Of a stretch of 64,000 nt of DNA, positions 22,257-33,500 are shown one piece after another. Under the pieces are notes generated by a model. The model made no database searches. It had not been told where the DNA came from and saw nothing but the letters and a program-made list of their open reading frames with translations. Position 1 is the first letter of the stretch, and every line of letters starts with the position of its first letter. Source of the stretch: Ostrinia nubilalis (lineage: Eukaryota > Arthropoda > Insecta > Lepidoptera > Crambidae); NCBI RefSeq assembly GCF_963855985.1, contig NC_087114.1, positions 1,141,001 to 1,205,000 of the forward strand, read 5' to 3'. The position numbers and the translations under genes are program-made.

Positions 22257-23213
22257 AAAAATATGTAAAATAGCACCTCTTAACAACCATATAAGATGCC
22301 ATAGAGTTTAGCTAGATGTACTTTTTAGTCGTACGAAAACTTAAACGTTTTTTATTTTCCACTTAACTTACTTATTCTTATTTGAGATTTTATAAACGGC
22401 AAACGTTTTATACCTAACTTAATATTTGACGGTTTTAAAACTACTTATAACTGTAGTTAAATCTAATAACAACACAACAATGAAAACCACATCAAAATCG
22501 GTTCAGCCGAACGCTAAAAACATACAGGTCAAACTGTCATATTTTTTGTTTGTATTTGACAAGTCGGTTAAATAAACGTTTTCGATCTTATTTCGAAGAC
22601 ACAAAGTTCAAAACCCATCGAAAATATTATTTCTTAGTTGTATGATCTACAGACAACAGTACGAACTAAATATAACTAAACTACTTAGAAATACATTTGG
22701 AAGTAATAACAACTACTTAACTAACTAGTCTACGTGCTACGTCACTACATTAACTATACCTTGGTATCTCTTATTTTATTTTAAAAAATCCTCAATTCTT
22801 ATAATCTTAATTTATCAAGGCGAGAGAAAAAGCATGATAAATATTTAACATCAGGTGCCGCTGTACTAAATGTATGGAAGCTGGAAACGTTGAATTTTCG
22901 GATAGATCCAGTTTATTCTGTAACTTATTATTGATATCGTTGGATAGAGCTCGTAAAGCACTTTCAGGATCAGTAACCAGTTTTACGATATCTTGTATAG
23001 TTTAGAAATAATCGAGTGAGATCACTTATCGTTTCCACCCTGTATACATACTGTGTCAAAATTCAACAATAAGCTGGCGCAGGGTGGACTGAACATGACT
23101 ACTTGAAGAAAAATAAGAATACAATATTTAAATAGAACTTTTTCTTATTTTTCCAAAAGTTTAACTAGTAAGTTTTCCTAAATATTAGGAAAAGTAAGAA
23201 AAAAAAATTGAGA
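22257..23213. other. Intergenic with one 'acagggtggaaacgat' element (-)
   Basis: 22850-23047 is a reverse copy of the 15735-15920 element, ending ttatcgtttccaccctgtat. The rest is AT-rich with no gene; it lies downstream of the Cdk4 stop. Confidence 0.5.
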
Positions 23214-23422
23214 TAGGGTAAACTGCCAGTCATTGGACACTTAAGAAAGTTATTGGACAGTTACTTACTGAATTAAAAATAGCATTTTTATTTCAACAAT
23301 TGAGAGATTCCGAATGATGGAGATATAAAAGGGCGTTTTTTTGAAGGAATATTCATTGTAAGAAAATTTAAGGGTTGTTTTGTCCAATGACTGGCAGCGT
23401 CCAATGACTGTCGGTTTACTCT
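23214..23422. mobile_element. Palindromic MITE near the Cdk4 3' end
   Basis: Starts gtaaactgccagtcattgga and ends tccaatgactgtcggtttac, with tccaatgactggcag doubled at the 3' end. It starts about 90 nt beyond the Cdk4 stop in the minus direction, so it probably sits in the 3' UTR and supplies a possible aataaa (complement of 23287-23292). Confidence 0.65.
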
Positions 23423-23511
23423 AGATTTTTTTTGTAATTTTTCCTAAGCATTTCTTGTTTTGAACGAAAATGCTTATAAGAGATACCAAGGGCGTATAAA
23501 CTAAGCAACAG

Positions 23512-23598
23512 TTACGTCAGAGGTTCTTCAGTGAAGTAAGGATGCTCCAGGCAATCCAGCGCCGTCAGCCGCTTCGACGCGTCGAATACTAGCATTTT
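23512..23598 (-). CDS. Cdk4: Cdk4 exon 7 (C-terminal) and stop
   Basis: Acceptor ttatttccag|AAAATG. Encodes [20 protein letters not shown] and YFTEEPLT, then TAA (complement of 23512-23514). This is the normal end of the kinase fold. Confidence 0.93.
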   Translation of the reverse strand, partial: KMLVFDASKRLTALDCLEHPYFTEEPLT

Positions 23599-26500
23599 CT
23601 GGAAATAATAATAAAACAATCAATAAATATCCTTGTAGAGCCCGGTCTGCGAGCACATAGAATTTTGTCCAATGACCCCAAGCTACCCATCCTTATCGCT
23701 CGCGCGTAATTATATTGCTGTCGCGACTGTGCGACGGGCGCCCGCAGTGAGTGTGCGAGCGCGACAGCAACATAATTACGCGCGAGCGATAAGGATGGGT
23801 AGCTTGGGGTCATTGGACAAAATTCTACGTGCTCGGAGACCAGACTATAGGTGTGTTGTCGACACGACAAGAAGAATAAAAAATATCCTCCTTGATGGTT
23901 GTTTACTATGGGCCTCATAACAATGCTCAAGGTCACTCAAAGGGCGATGGAGCGGGCTATGCTCGGAGTTTCCCTGCGTAATCGAATCAGAAATGAGGAG
24001 ATCCACAGGAGAACCAAAGTGACCGACATAGCTTGTAGAATTGCTACAATAAAATGGCAGTGGGCGGGGCACATAGCTCGTAGAGCTGATGGCCGTTGGG
24101 GCAGAAAAGTTCTCGAGTGGCGACCACGGGCTAGAAGACGTAGCTTGGGCAGGCCCTCCAATAGGTGGACCGACGATCTGGTGAAGGTCGCGAGAAGAAC
24201 CCGGAAGACAACATATCAATAAATTTATATCCTTGGACATTTTATACAGCGCCATCTACTTGCAAACTTAGCAAAGCTTAAAGTCGTTGCGGACTCCAAT
24301 ACAATTAGCTATCCCCGGCACTACACAAGCTCAACTCCTGTGTAGCCAGGATCTACAGCTTGACCGCCAATAACCCAACCAGTGAAGGTCAAGTTTGTCC
24401 CGAGGGATAGTTAAACTGGCATTGGACCTGCAACGAGATTAAACAGAAGAACATAGGAGGAGTTCGAATTAGCTTACCCTAATCAGATCCAAGGCGTTAG
24501 GATGTGCATTAGGCAGCACGTCAGCCAGGTCCTTAGGAGGGTAGTCAGGAAAACTGTCAGGCAATACTGACGCGTTCTCAGGCCACTCTTCTCTACTCGG
24601 GCGGCCGATCAGTCTGTGGGAGAAGGATTAAATAAATTAGAATAATTTCAATTTCAAATAGCTCTGGTAGAGCCCAAAAGATCAGGAGGCATGTAAAGTG
24701 ACTCTTAAGGGCTACCTTTTTTTATCTTTGACGTTCATAAATGTTAAAAAACTGGTCACAATTGAATTGGCATAATTCATTCTAGAATATAGTCAAAAAG
24801 ATGGCAGAAGTGGTCTCGCCTCCTAGAATGGGGTCAAAAGTAGTCTGGTCTCCTAGAATGGGGTCAGAAGCGTGTCAGAAGTGGTCTCGCCTCCTATACT
24901 GGGGTCAGAAGGGTGAAAGAAGTGGTCTCGCCTCTTAGAATGGGGACAGAAGCGTGGTAGAAGTGGTCTCGCCTCCTATAATAGGGTCAGAAGCGTGTAG
25001 GAAGTGGTCTCGCCTCCTATAATGGGGTCAGAAGTGGTCTCGCCTCCTAGAATGGGGTCAGAAGTAGTCTGGTCTCCTAGAATGGGGTCAGAAGCGTGTA
25101 GGAAGTGGTCTCGCCTCCTAGAATGGGGTCAGAAGTGGTCTGGTCTCCTAGAATGGGGTCAGAAGCGTGTAGGAAGTGGTCTCGCCTCCTAGAATTGGGG
25201 CAGAAGTGGTCTTGCCTCTTAGGATGGGGTCAAAAGCGTGTCAGAAGTGGTCTCGCCTCCTAGAATGGGGATAGAAGCGTGCCAGAAGTGGTCTCGCCTC
25301 CTAGAATGGGGATAGAAGCGCGTCAGAAGTGGTCTCGCCTCCTAGACTGGGGTCAGAAGGGTGTCAGAAGAGGTCTCGCCTTCTAGAATGGGGTCAGAAG
25401 CGTGCCAGAAGTGGTCTCGCCTCTTAGGATGGGGTCAGAAGCGTGCCAGAAGTGGTCTCGCCTCTTAGGATGGGGTCAGAAGCGTGCCAGAAGTGGTCTC
25501 GCCTACTATAATGGAGTCAGAAGCGTGCCAGAAGTGGTCTCGCCTCTTAGGATGGGGTCAGAAGCGTGCCAGAAGTGGTCTCGCTTCCTAGAATGGGGTT
25601 AGAAGCGTGACAGAAGTGTTCTCACCTTCTAGAATGGAGTCAGAAGCGTGCCAGAAGTGGTCTCGCCTACTAGAATGGGGTCAGAAGCGTGTCAGAAGTG
25701 GTCTCGCCTCCTATACTGGGGTCAGAAGGGTGACAGAAGTGGTCTCGCCTCTTAGAATGGGGACAGAAGCGTGGTAGAAGTGGTCTCGCCTCCTATAATG
25801 GGGTCAGAAGCGTGTAGGAAGTGGTCTCGCCTCCTAGAATGGGGTCAGAAGTGGTCTCGCCTTCTAGAATGGGGTCAGAAGTGGTCTGGTCTCCTAGAAT
25901 GGGGTCAGAAGCGTGTAGGAAGTGGTCTCGCCGGCTAGAATGGGGTCAGAAGTAGTCTGGTCTCCTAGAATGGGGTCAGAAGCGTGTAGTAAGTGGTCTC
26001 GCCTCCTAGAATGGGGTCAGAAGTGGTCTGGTCTTCTAGAATGGAGGTCAGAAGCGTGTAGGAAGTGGTCTCGCCTCTTAGAATGGGGTCAGAAGTGGTT
26101 ACGCCTCCTAGAATGGGGTCAGAAGTGGTCTCGTCTCCTAGAATGGGGTCAGAAGCGTGTCAGAAGTGGTCTCGCCTTCTAGAATGGGGTCAGAAGCGAG
26201 GCAGAAGTGGTCTCACCTGAAGATGCAGTGCAGCTGGTCAGAGTCAGAAGCACCAGCCGTAATGGGAGATCGCGTGTGTAACTCTGCCAAAACGCAGCCG
26301 CAAGACCACACGTCGACTGCTGTGTTGTAGGCAGCGCCGAGGAGCACTTCTGGTGGGCGGTACCAGAGGGTTACTACCTGGAATGGTTGATGAAACTGTT
26401 AAGACTTTAATAGGCATTTTCCAATGTTTGTGGACCTTAAGACAAGGGGATTAAGTTTAAAATATGATGGGAACTATGTTCCCACTGCCGTATAAAGGAT

Positions 26501-29500
26501 TAAACAAAAGAAGGAAAAAAATGAGACCGGGGAGGGTCTTTTCGTCATAACATTCTGCCCCCTATTAGATCTAACTGCCCCAGACAAGAAACCTTTCTCC
26601 CTAGGATGAGACCCCCCCCCTCTTTAATAAGACAGCACCTCCCCTAGATGAGCCAATAATATAACGATACAATGTGAGACTACCCGCGTTTGAACAAGGA
26701 CTGAGGGAGGGCTACTGGGTCCCTTACCTTAAGTGTCTAAAAGCGGGAGTCCCTGCCTGAAGATCAGACTGCCCTCCCTCTCCCCCAAGGGGGCAGATTA
26801 CCCAGGGTCTCTTAAGTGTCTAAGAGCGGGGGTCACTGAAAATTAGGGAATCCCTACAGACAACACAGCCCCCCTTTGGATAAGACAGCCCCCTTTAGAT
26901 GAGACAACCCCCCCTTGGAGAGACAGCCCCCCTTGAATGAGACAGCCCTCCTTTGGATGAGACAGTCCCCTTTAGATGAGACAGCCCCCCTTTAGATGAG
27001 ACAACACCCCCTTGGATGAGACAGCCCCCCCCCCCCCCCCCCTCTGAATGGACTGAAGTGCCCTTACTTAGATGAGACTGTACCTAATCCTTGGATTTGA
27101 CAGCTCCCTTGGATCTGCTAAATTACCTACGCTGTCCTGCTGCTAGTCTACTTTAGTACTGACCACGCTGGTGAGCTTCATGTCGGCGTCGTAGGTCTTG
27201 GCCAGCCCGAAGTCAGCCAGCTTGACGCGCCCGCCGCCCGCCACGAGCAAGTTATGTGGCTTCAGGTCGCGGTGCACTATGCGGGGGGGTGGAGGACGCG
27301 GTGCCGGATACAGTGTGAGACTACCCGCGTGTGAATAGGAACTGTTAGCGGCCCCACCTTACCTAAGTGTCTAAGAGCGGGGAAGGTGAAACTGCCCCAC
27401 CCAACCCTTACGTTAATAAGTGTCTAAGAGCGGGGAGGATGAAACTGCCCCCCCTTACCTAAGTGTCTAAAGCGGGGAGGATGAAACTGCCCCCCTTACC
27501 TAAGTGTCTAAGGGCGGGGAAGATGAAACTGCCCCACCCCTCCTTACCTTAATAAGTGTCTAAGAGCGGGGAGGATGAAACTGCCCCCCTTACCTAAGTG
27601 TCTAAGGGCGGGGAGGATGAAACTGCCCCACCCAACCCTCACGTTAATAAGTGTCTAAGAGCGGGAAGGATGAAACTGCCCCCCCCCCCCCCGTCCCTTA
27701 CCTAAGTGTCTAAGAGCTTGCTAAGGATAAGACAGCCCCCCCCCCTTGAATGAGACAGCACCCTTCCCCCCTTGGATGAAACACCCCCTTTTGGATGAGA
27801 CAGCCTCTCTTTAGATGAGACAGTTTCCTTTTGGATGAGACAGCCCTCTTTTGGATAAGACAGCCCCCCCTGGTTAAGACAGCCCCCTCCCTGGATGAGA
27901 TAAGACAGCCCCTAAAGACAAGAGCCCCCCTTTGGATGAGAGCTCTCCTCCCTGGATAATACAGCCCCCTCCTACATTAGAATGCCTCGATTGGGACGCC
28001 TATGGTCACACGCTTCTGCTATAGACACAGTGGGCTGACGTTGTTCCCTCTAGTGGCTAAGGGTTGCGTTGTTCTCCTGCAGTAGACAGTAGACCTGACG
28101 ATGATGGTGCTCGGTACTGACCACGCTGGTGAGCTTCATGTCGGCGTCGTAGGTCTTGGCCAGCCCGAAGTCGGCCAGCTTGACGCGCCCGCCGCCCGCC
28201 ACGAGCAAGTTATGTGGCTTCAGGGCGCGGTGCACTATGCGGGGGAGTGGAGGAGGCGGTGCCGGGTAGTGTGAGACTACCCGCGTGTTAATGGGGACCG
28301 AGGGATGGCTGCTGAAGCCCCTTTTCTCAAGTGTCTAAAAGCGGACGTCGCTGCCTGTGGATCAAACTGCCCCCCACCCCCATGGTTTGAGAATCCCCTC
28401 CCCATGGGGTTTAATGCTCACCTAGAGTCACTTAAGTGTGTCTAAGAGCGGGAGTTCCTGTCTTTGGAACGGCCTCCCCCCCCCCCCCCTTAGTCACTTA
28501 AGTGTCTTAAAAGCGGAGGGGTCCCCAAAAATGGGGGAACCATACAGAAAAGACACCTCTCTACCTAGGATGAGACAGCCCCCCTTTGGATAAAACAGCC
28601 CCCTTCCCCCTTGGATGAGACACCCCCTTTGGATGAGACAGCCCCCTTTACTTAAGTGTCTAAGAGCGGGGAGGATGAAACTGCCCCCCTTACCTAAGTG
28701 TCTAAGAGCGGGGAGGATGAAACTGCCCCCCTTACCTAAGTGTCTAAGAGCGGGGAGGATGAAACTGCCCCCCTTACCTAAGTGTCTAAGAGCGGGGAGG
28801 ATGAAACTGCCCCCCTTACCTAAGTGTCTAAGAGCGGGGAGGATGAAACTGCCCCCCTTACCTAAGTGTCTAAGAGCGGGGAGGATGAAACTGCCCCCCT
28901 TACCTAAGTGTCTAAGAGCGGGGAGGATGAAACTGCCCCCCCCCCCCCCAAATTAGTGACACTGCCCCCTAATCTTAAGTGTCTAAGAACGAGAGTTCTT
29001 AAAATGGATTAAATTGCCCCCCCTTCCTTAACAGACAGCCCCCCCACCCCCTCAATGAGACAGCCCTCCAAGATTTCCCCCTCCTCTGGACTTGTCAGAA
29101 CCCCTGGATGAGACTGCCCTGATGATGATGCTGCTTATAGTGACTTAGCAAGGGTTACGTCTTCACCAAAATGTATTATTCTAGGGTTACGTCCGCTTCT
29201 GCACTCAATGACCTGATGATGACGTGCCCTCTACTAGTGACTAAGTACTCACAACGCTGGTGAGCTTCATGTCGGCGTCGTAGGTCTTGGCCAGCCCGAA
29301 GACGGCCAGCTTGACGCGCCCGCCGCCCGCCACGAGCAAGTTATGTGGCTTCAGGGCGCGGTGCACTATGCGGGGGAGTGGAGGACGCGGTGCCGGATAC
29401 AGTGTGAGACTACCCGCGTGTGAGTGGGGACCGAGGGATGGCTGCTGAAGCCCCTTTTCTCAAGTGTCTAAAAGCGGACGTCGCTGCTTCTGGATCAGAC

Positions 29501-30488
29501 TACCCTCCCTCTCCTCCATGGAGGCAGATTACTCAGGGTCTCTTAAGTGTCTAAAAGCAGGGGTTACTAAAACGAGGAAACCCCTACAGCCACCCCTTTG
29601 AAAAAGACAGCAACCTTTAGATGAGACAGCCCCCCTTGGATGAGACTGTCCCCCCTAGATGAGACAGCCTCCCTTGAGTGAGACAGCCCTCTTTAGATGA
29701 GACAGCCCTCCTTTGGATTTGACAGTCCCCCTGAGAAGAGACAGGTGCCCTTTTAGATGAGACAGCCCCCCATTGTATAAGACAGCACCCCATAGGATGA
29801 GAATGCCCCCCCTTGGATGAGATAAGACAGCTCCTAAAGACAAGAGCCCCCCATGGATGAGACAGCCCTCCACCTCGGATAATACAGCCTCATTCTTCTT
29901 AGTGTGTTAATGCCCCCCCTCAATCCATGGCTCATACTAGGTACTTGATGATGACGTGGCCTCTACTTGTGACGAAGGGTACTGACCACGCTGGTGAGCT
30001 TCATGTCGGCGTCGTAGGTTTTGGCCAGCCCGAAGTCGGCCAGCTTGACGCGCCCGCCGCCCGCCACGAGCAAGTTATGTGGCTTCAGGGCGCGGTGCAC
30101 TATGCGGGGGAGTGGAGGACGCGGTGCCGGATACAATGTGAGACTACCCGCGTTTGAATGGGGATCGAGGGATGGCTGCTGAAGCCCCTTTTCTCAAGTG
30201 TCTAAAAGCGGACGTCGCTGCCTGTGGATCAAACTGCCCCCCACCCCCATGGTTTGAGAATCCCCTCCCCATGGGGTTTAATGCTCACCTAGGGTCACTT
30301 AAGTGTGTCTAAGAGCGGGAGTTCCTGTCTTTGGAACGGCCTCCCCCCCCTTAGTCACTTAAGTGTCTTAAAAGCGGAGGGGTCCCCAAAAATGGGGGAA
30401 CCATACAGAAAAGACACCTCTCTACCTAGGATGAGACAGCCCCCCTTATTTAAAAGTTATTTAAGTGTCTAAGAGCGAGGAAGATGAA

Positions 30489-30526
<38 letters not shown>

Positions 30527-33500
30527 ACCTTAATAAGTGTCTAAAAGCGGGGAGGATGAAACTGCCCCCCTTACTTAAGTGTCTAAGAGCAGGGAGGATG
30601 AAACTGCCCTCCCCCCTCCAAATTAGTGACACTGCCCCCCTTATCTTAAGTGTCTAAGAGCGGAGAGTTCTTAAAATGGATCAAATTGCCCCCCCCCCCC
30701 CTTCCTTAACAGACAGCCTCCCTAGATGAGATGGCCCCCCTTTGGATGAGACAGTCCCCCTTGAAATAATAATGCCCCACCTTGGGTGAGGCTGCCCTGA
30801 TGATACCTCTGGTTCTGCACTAAATGACCTGATGACGTGCCCTCTACTAGTGACTAAGGGTACTCACGACGCTGGTGACGTTTGCGTTTGTTCTTCAGTG
30901 CCTCTTTTGGATTAGTCTAAAGTCGCTTCTAAAGTCTCTTATATTGCCTCTACTAGTGACTGAGTACTGACCACGCTGGTGAGCTTCATGTCGGCGTCGT
31001 AGGTCTTGGCCAGCCCGAAGTCGGCCAGCTTGACGCGCCCGCCGCCCGCCACGAGCAAGTTATGTGGCTTCAGGGCGCGGTGCACTATGCGGGGGAGTGG
31101 GGGACGCGGTGCCTGGTACAGTGTGAGACTACCCGCGTGTGAATGGGGACTAAGGGCAGGCTGCTACACTCCCTTTCCTCAAGTGTCTAAAAGCGGACGT
31201 CGCTGCTTCTGGATCAGACTACCCTCCCTCTCCTCCATGGAGGCAGATTACTCAGGGTCTCTTAAGTGTCTAAAAGCAGGGGTTACTAAAACGAGGAAAC
31301 CCCTACAGCCACCCCTTTGGAAAAGACAGCAACCTTTAGATGAGACAGCCCCCCCTTGGATGAGACTGTCCCCCCTAGATGAGACAGCCTCCCTTGAATG
31401 AGACAGCCCTCTTTAGATGAGACAGCCCCCCATTGTATAAGACAGCACCTCATAGGATGAGAATGCCCCCCCTTGGATGAGATAAGACAGCTCCTAAAGA
31501 CAAGAGCCCCCCATGGATGAGACAGCCCTCCACCTCGGATAATACAGCCTCATTCTTCTTAGTGTGTTAATTCCCCTCTCAATCCATGGCTCATACTAGG
31601 TACTTGATGATGACGTGGCCTCTACTAGTGACTGAGTACTGACCACGCTGGTGAGTTTCATGTCGGCGTCGTAGGTCTTGGCCAGCCCGAAGTCAGCAAG
31701 CTTGACGCGCCCGCCGCCCGCCACGAGCAAGTTATGTGGCTTCAGGTCGCGGTGCACTATGCGGGGGAGTGGAGGACGCGGTGCCGGATACAGTGTGAGA
31801 CTACCCGCGTGTGAATAGGAACTGTTAGCGGCCCCACCTTACCTTAAGTGTCTAAAAGCGGGGAGGATGAAATTGCCCCCCTTACTTAAGTGTTTAAAAG
31901 CGGAGAGCATGAAACTGCCCCCCTCTAACCTTAATTGTCTAAAAGCAGGGAGGATGAAACTGAGTGTCTAAGTGCGGGGAGGATGAAACTGAGTGTCTAA
32001 GAGCGGGGAGGATGAAACCGCCCCCCCCCCCCCAATTAGTGACACTGCCCCCCCCTATCTTAAGTGTCTAAGAGCGGAGAGTTCTTAAAATGGATTAAAT
32101 TGCCCCCCCTTCCTTAACAGACAGCCCTCCCCTTGGATGAGACAGCCCCCCCTATAGATGAGACAGCTCCTTTGGATGAGAGTCCCCCTTTGGATAAGAC
32201 AGCCCCCCTTGGATGAGACTGACCCCCTTTAGATGAGACAGCCCCCCTATAGATGAGACAGCCCCCCTTTGATTGAGACAGCCCCCCCCTTTTGGATAAG
32301 ACAGCCCGCTTTCGGATGAGACAGCACCCCCTTGGATGAGACAGCCCCCACCCCCCTCTGAATGGACTGAAGTGCCCTTACTTAGATGAGACTGTACCTA
32401 ATCCTTGGATTTGACAGCTCCCTTGGATCTGACTGCCTAAATTACCAACGCTGTCGTTTTTAGTGACTTGATAAGATTCGCATCATGTGCTTCAACGAAG
32501 ACCAAACTACTACTAGTCTAGTTTAGTACTCACAACGCTGGTGAGCTTCATGTCGGCGTCGTAGGTCTTGGCCAGTCCAAAGTCGGCCAGCTTGACGCGC
32601 CCGCCGCCCGCCACGAGCAAGTTATGTGGCTTCAGGTCGCGGTGCACTATGCGGTGGGAATGCAGGAAGTCTATGCCTGACAGAATATCGTAGGACATGC
32701 TCTGCGGAAAACACAAAGACAAATATTACTTCATCATCATCATTTCAGCCATAGGACATCCACTGCTGAACATAGGCCTCCCCCAATGACTTCCACATCG
32801 CACGGTTGGTAGCGGTCCATTTTCCGGTACGCGGCCTCCACTCCAGAACCTTGCTGCCCCATCGGCCGTCAGTTCTGCGTACTATGTGCCCTGCCCATTG
32901 CCACTTCAGCTTGCTAATCTGTCGGGCTATGTCTGCGACTTTAGTTCGTTTACGGATCTTCTCATTTCTAATTTGATCTCGTAAAGAAACACCGAGCATA
33001 GCCCTTTCCATAGCACTTACTACTTACTTTCCATAGCAATATTACTTTAGGCCAGTGTTTTTCAACCTGGTCGCGAAGCCTATAAAGGGTCGCGAGAGGT
33101 CGTAAAAATTACCTCGTATTCGGTCCCTAAAACATCTTTTTGACATTATAAGATGCATTAAAAAAAGCGAATGGTCGGGGGGTCGCAAAATATTTCTTCA
33201 TACTAGGGGGGTTGTCATGATAAAGGTTGAAAAACACTGCTTGACTATACTAGTTTTTGCTTGCTTGAGTCATAGAAGGGCGTCACGTCTCCATCTTTTA
33301 AAAACCAGGATAAAACTACCCTACATTCAAACTAAAATCTTTTATACCAAAAGATATGGCAAAAAAAATCGCTAGAAACTGCTGAAAATAACCGGTGTTT
33401 TTAATAATGGACTTATGACGAATTTGTACTGCAAAACTAAAACTAAAAACTTAGTGTGCTTTCTTTACGGCAGACCCTTGTTTATCTAAAATAATAGGTA

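Larger units (their letters stand above)
26378..32533 (-). repeat. Cdk4 intron 4: tandem array of partial exons and G-rich minisatellites
   Basis: Six partial copies of exon 4 alternate with C-rich (plus strand) minisatellites of two kinds: 'gatgagacagccccc' units of about 15-20 bp and 'cttacctaagtgtctaagag' units of about 42 bp. Copy starts are spaced roughly 0.67-1.14 kb apart. The intervening blocks are also alike, for example gtgagactacccgcgtgtga next to every copy, so the whole block of about 1 kb was duplicated, not just the exon. Open frames here with GGGG or PPLPK repeats are not proteins. Confidence 0.9.

Noticed and set aside
25004..26182. Plus-strand frames rich in MGSE and [10 protein letters not shown]
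   Set aside because: They come from the intron 5 minisatellite and lie antisense to Cdk4.
28615..28956. 113-codon plus-strand frame with 14-residue repeats ([14 protein letters not shown])
   Set aside because: It is the translation of a 42-bp minisatellite within a Cdk4 intron, antisense to the gene; a stop-free unit with a multiple-of-three length always gives such a frame.
31006..31401. 131-codon plus-strand frame
   Set aside because: Antisense to a partial exon copy plus minisatellite; no independent support.
27164..31764. Mutually exclusive alternative exons of Cdk4
   Set aside because: The copies lack the first 47 bases of exon 4 and its acceptor, the phase would not fit, and four lack the catalytic Asp; poison exons or inert pseudo-exons fit better.
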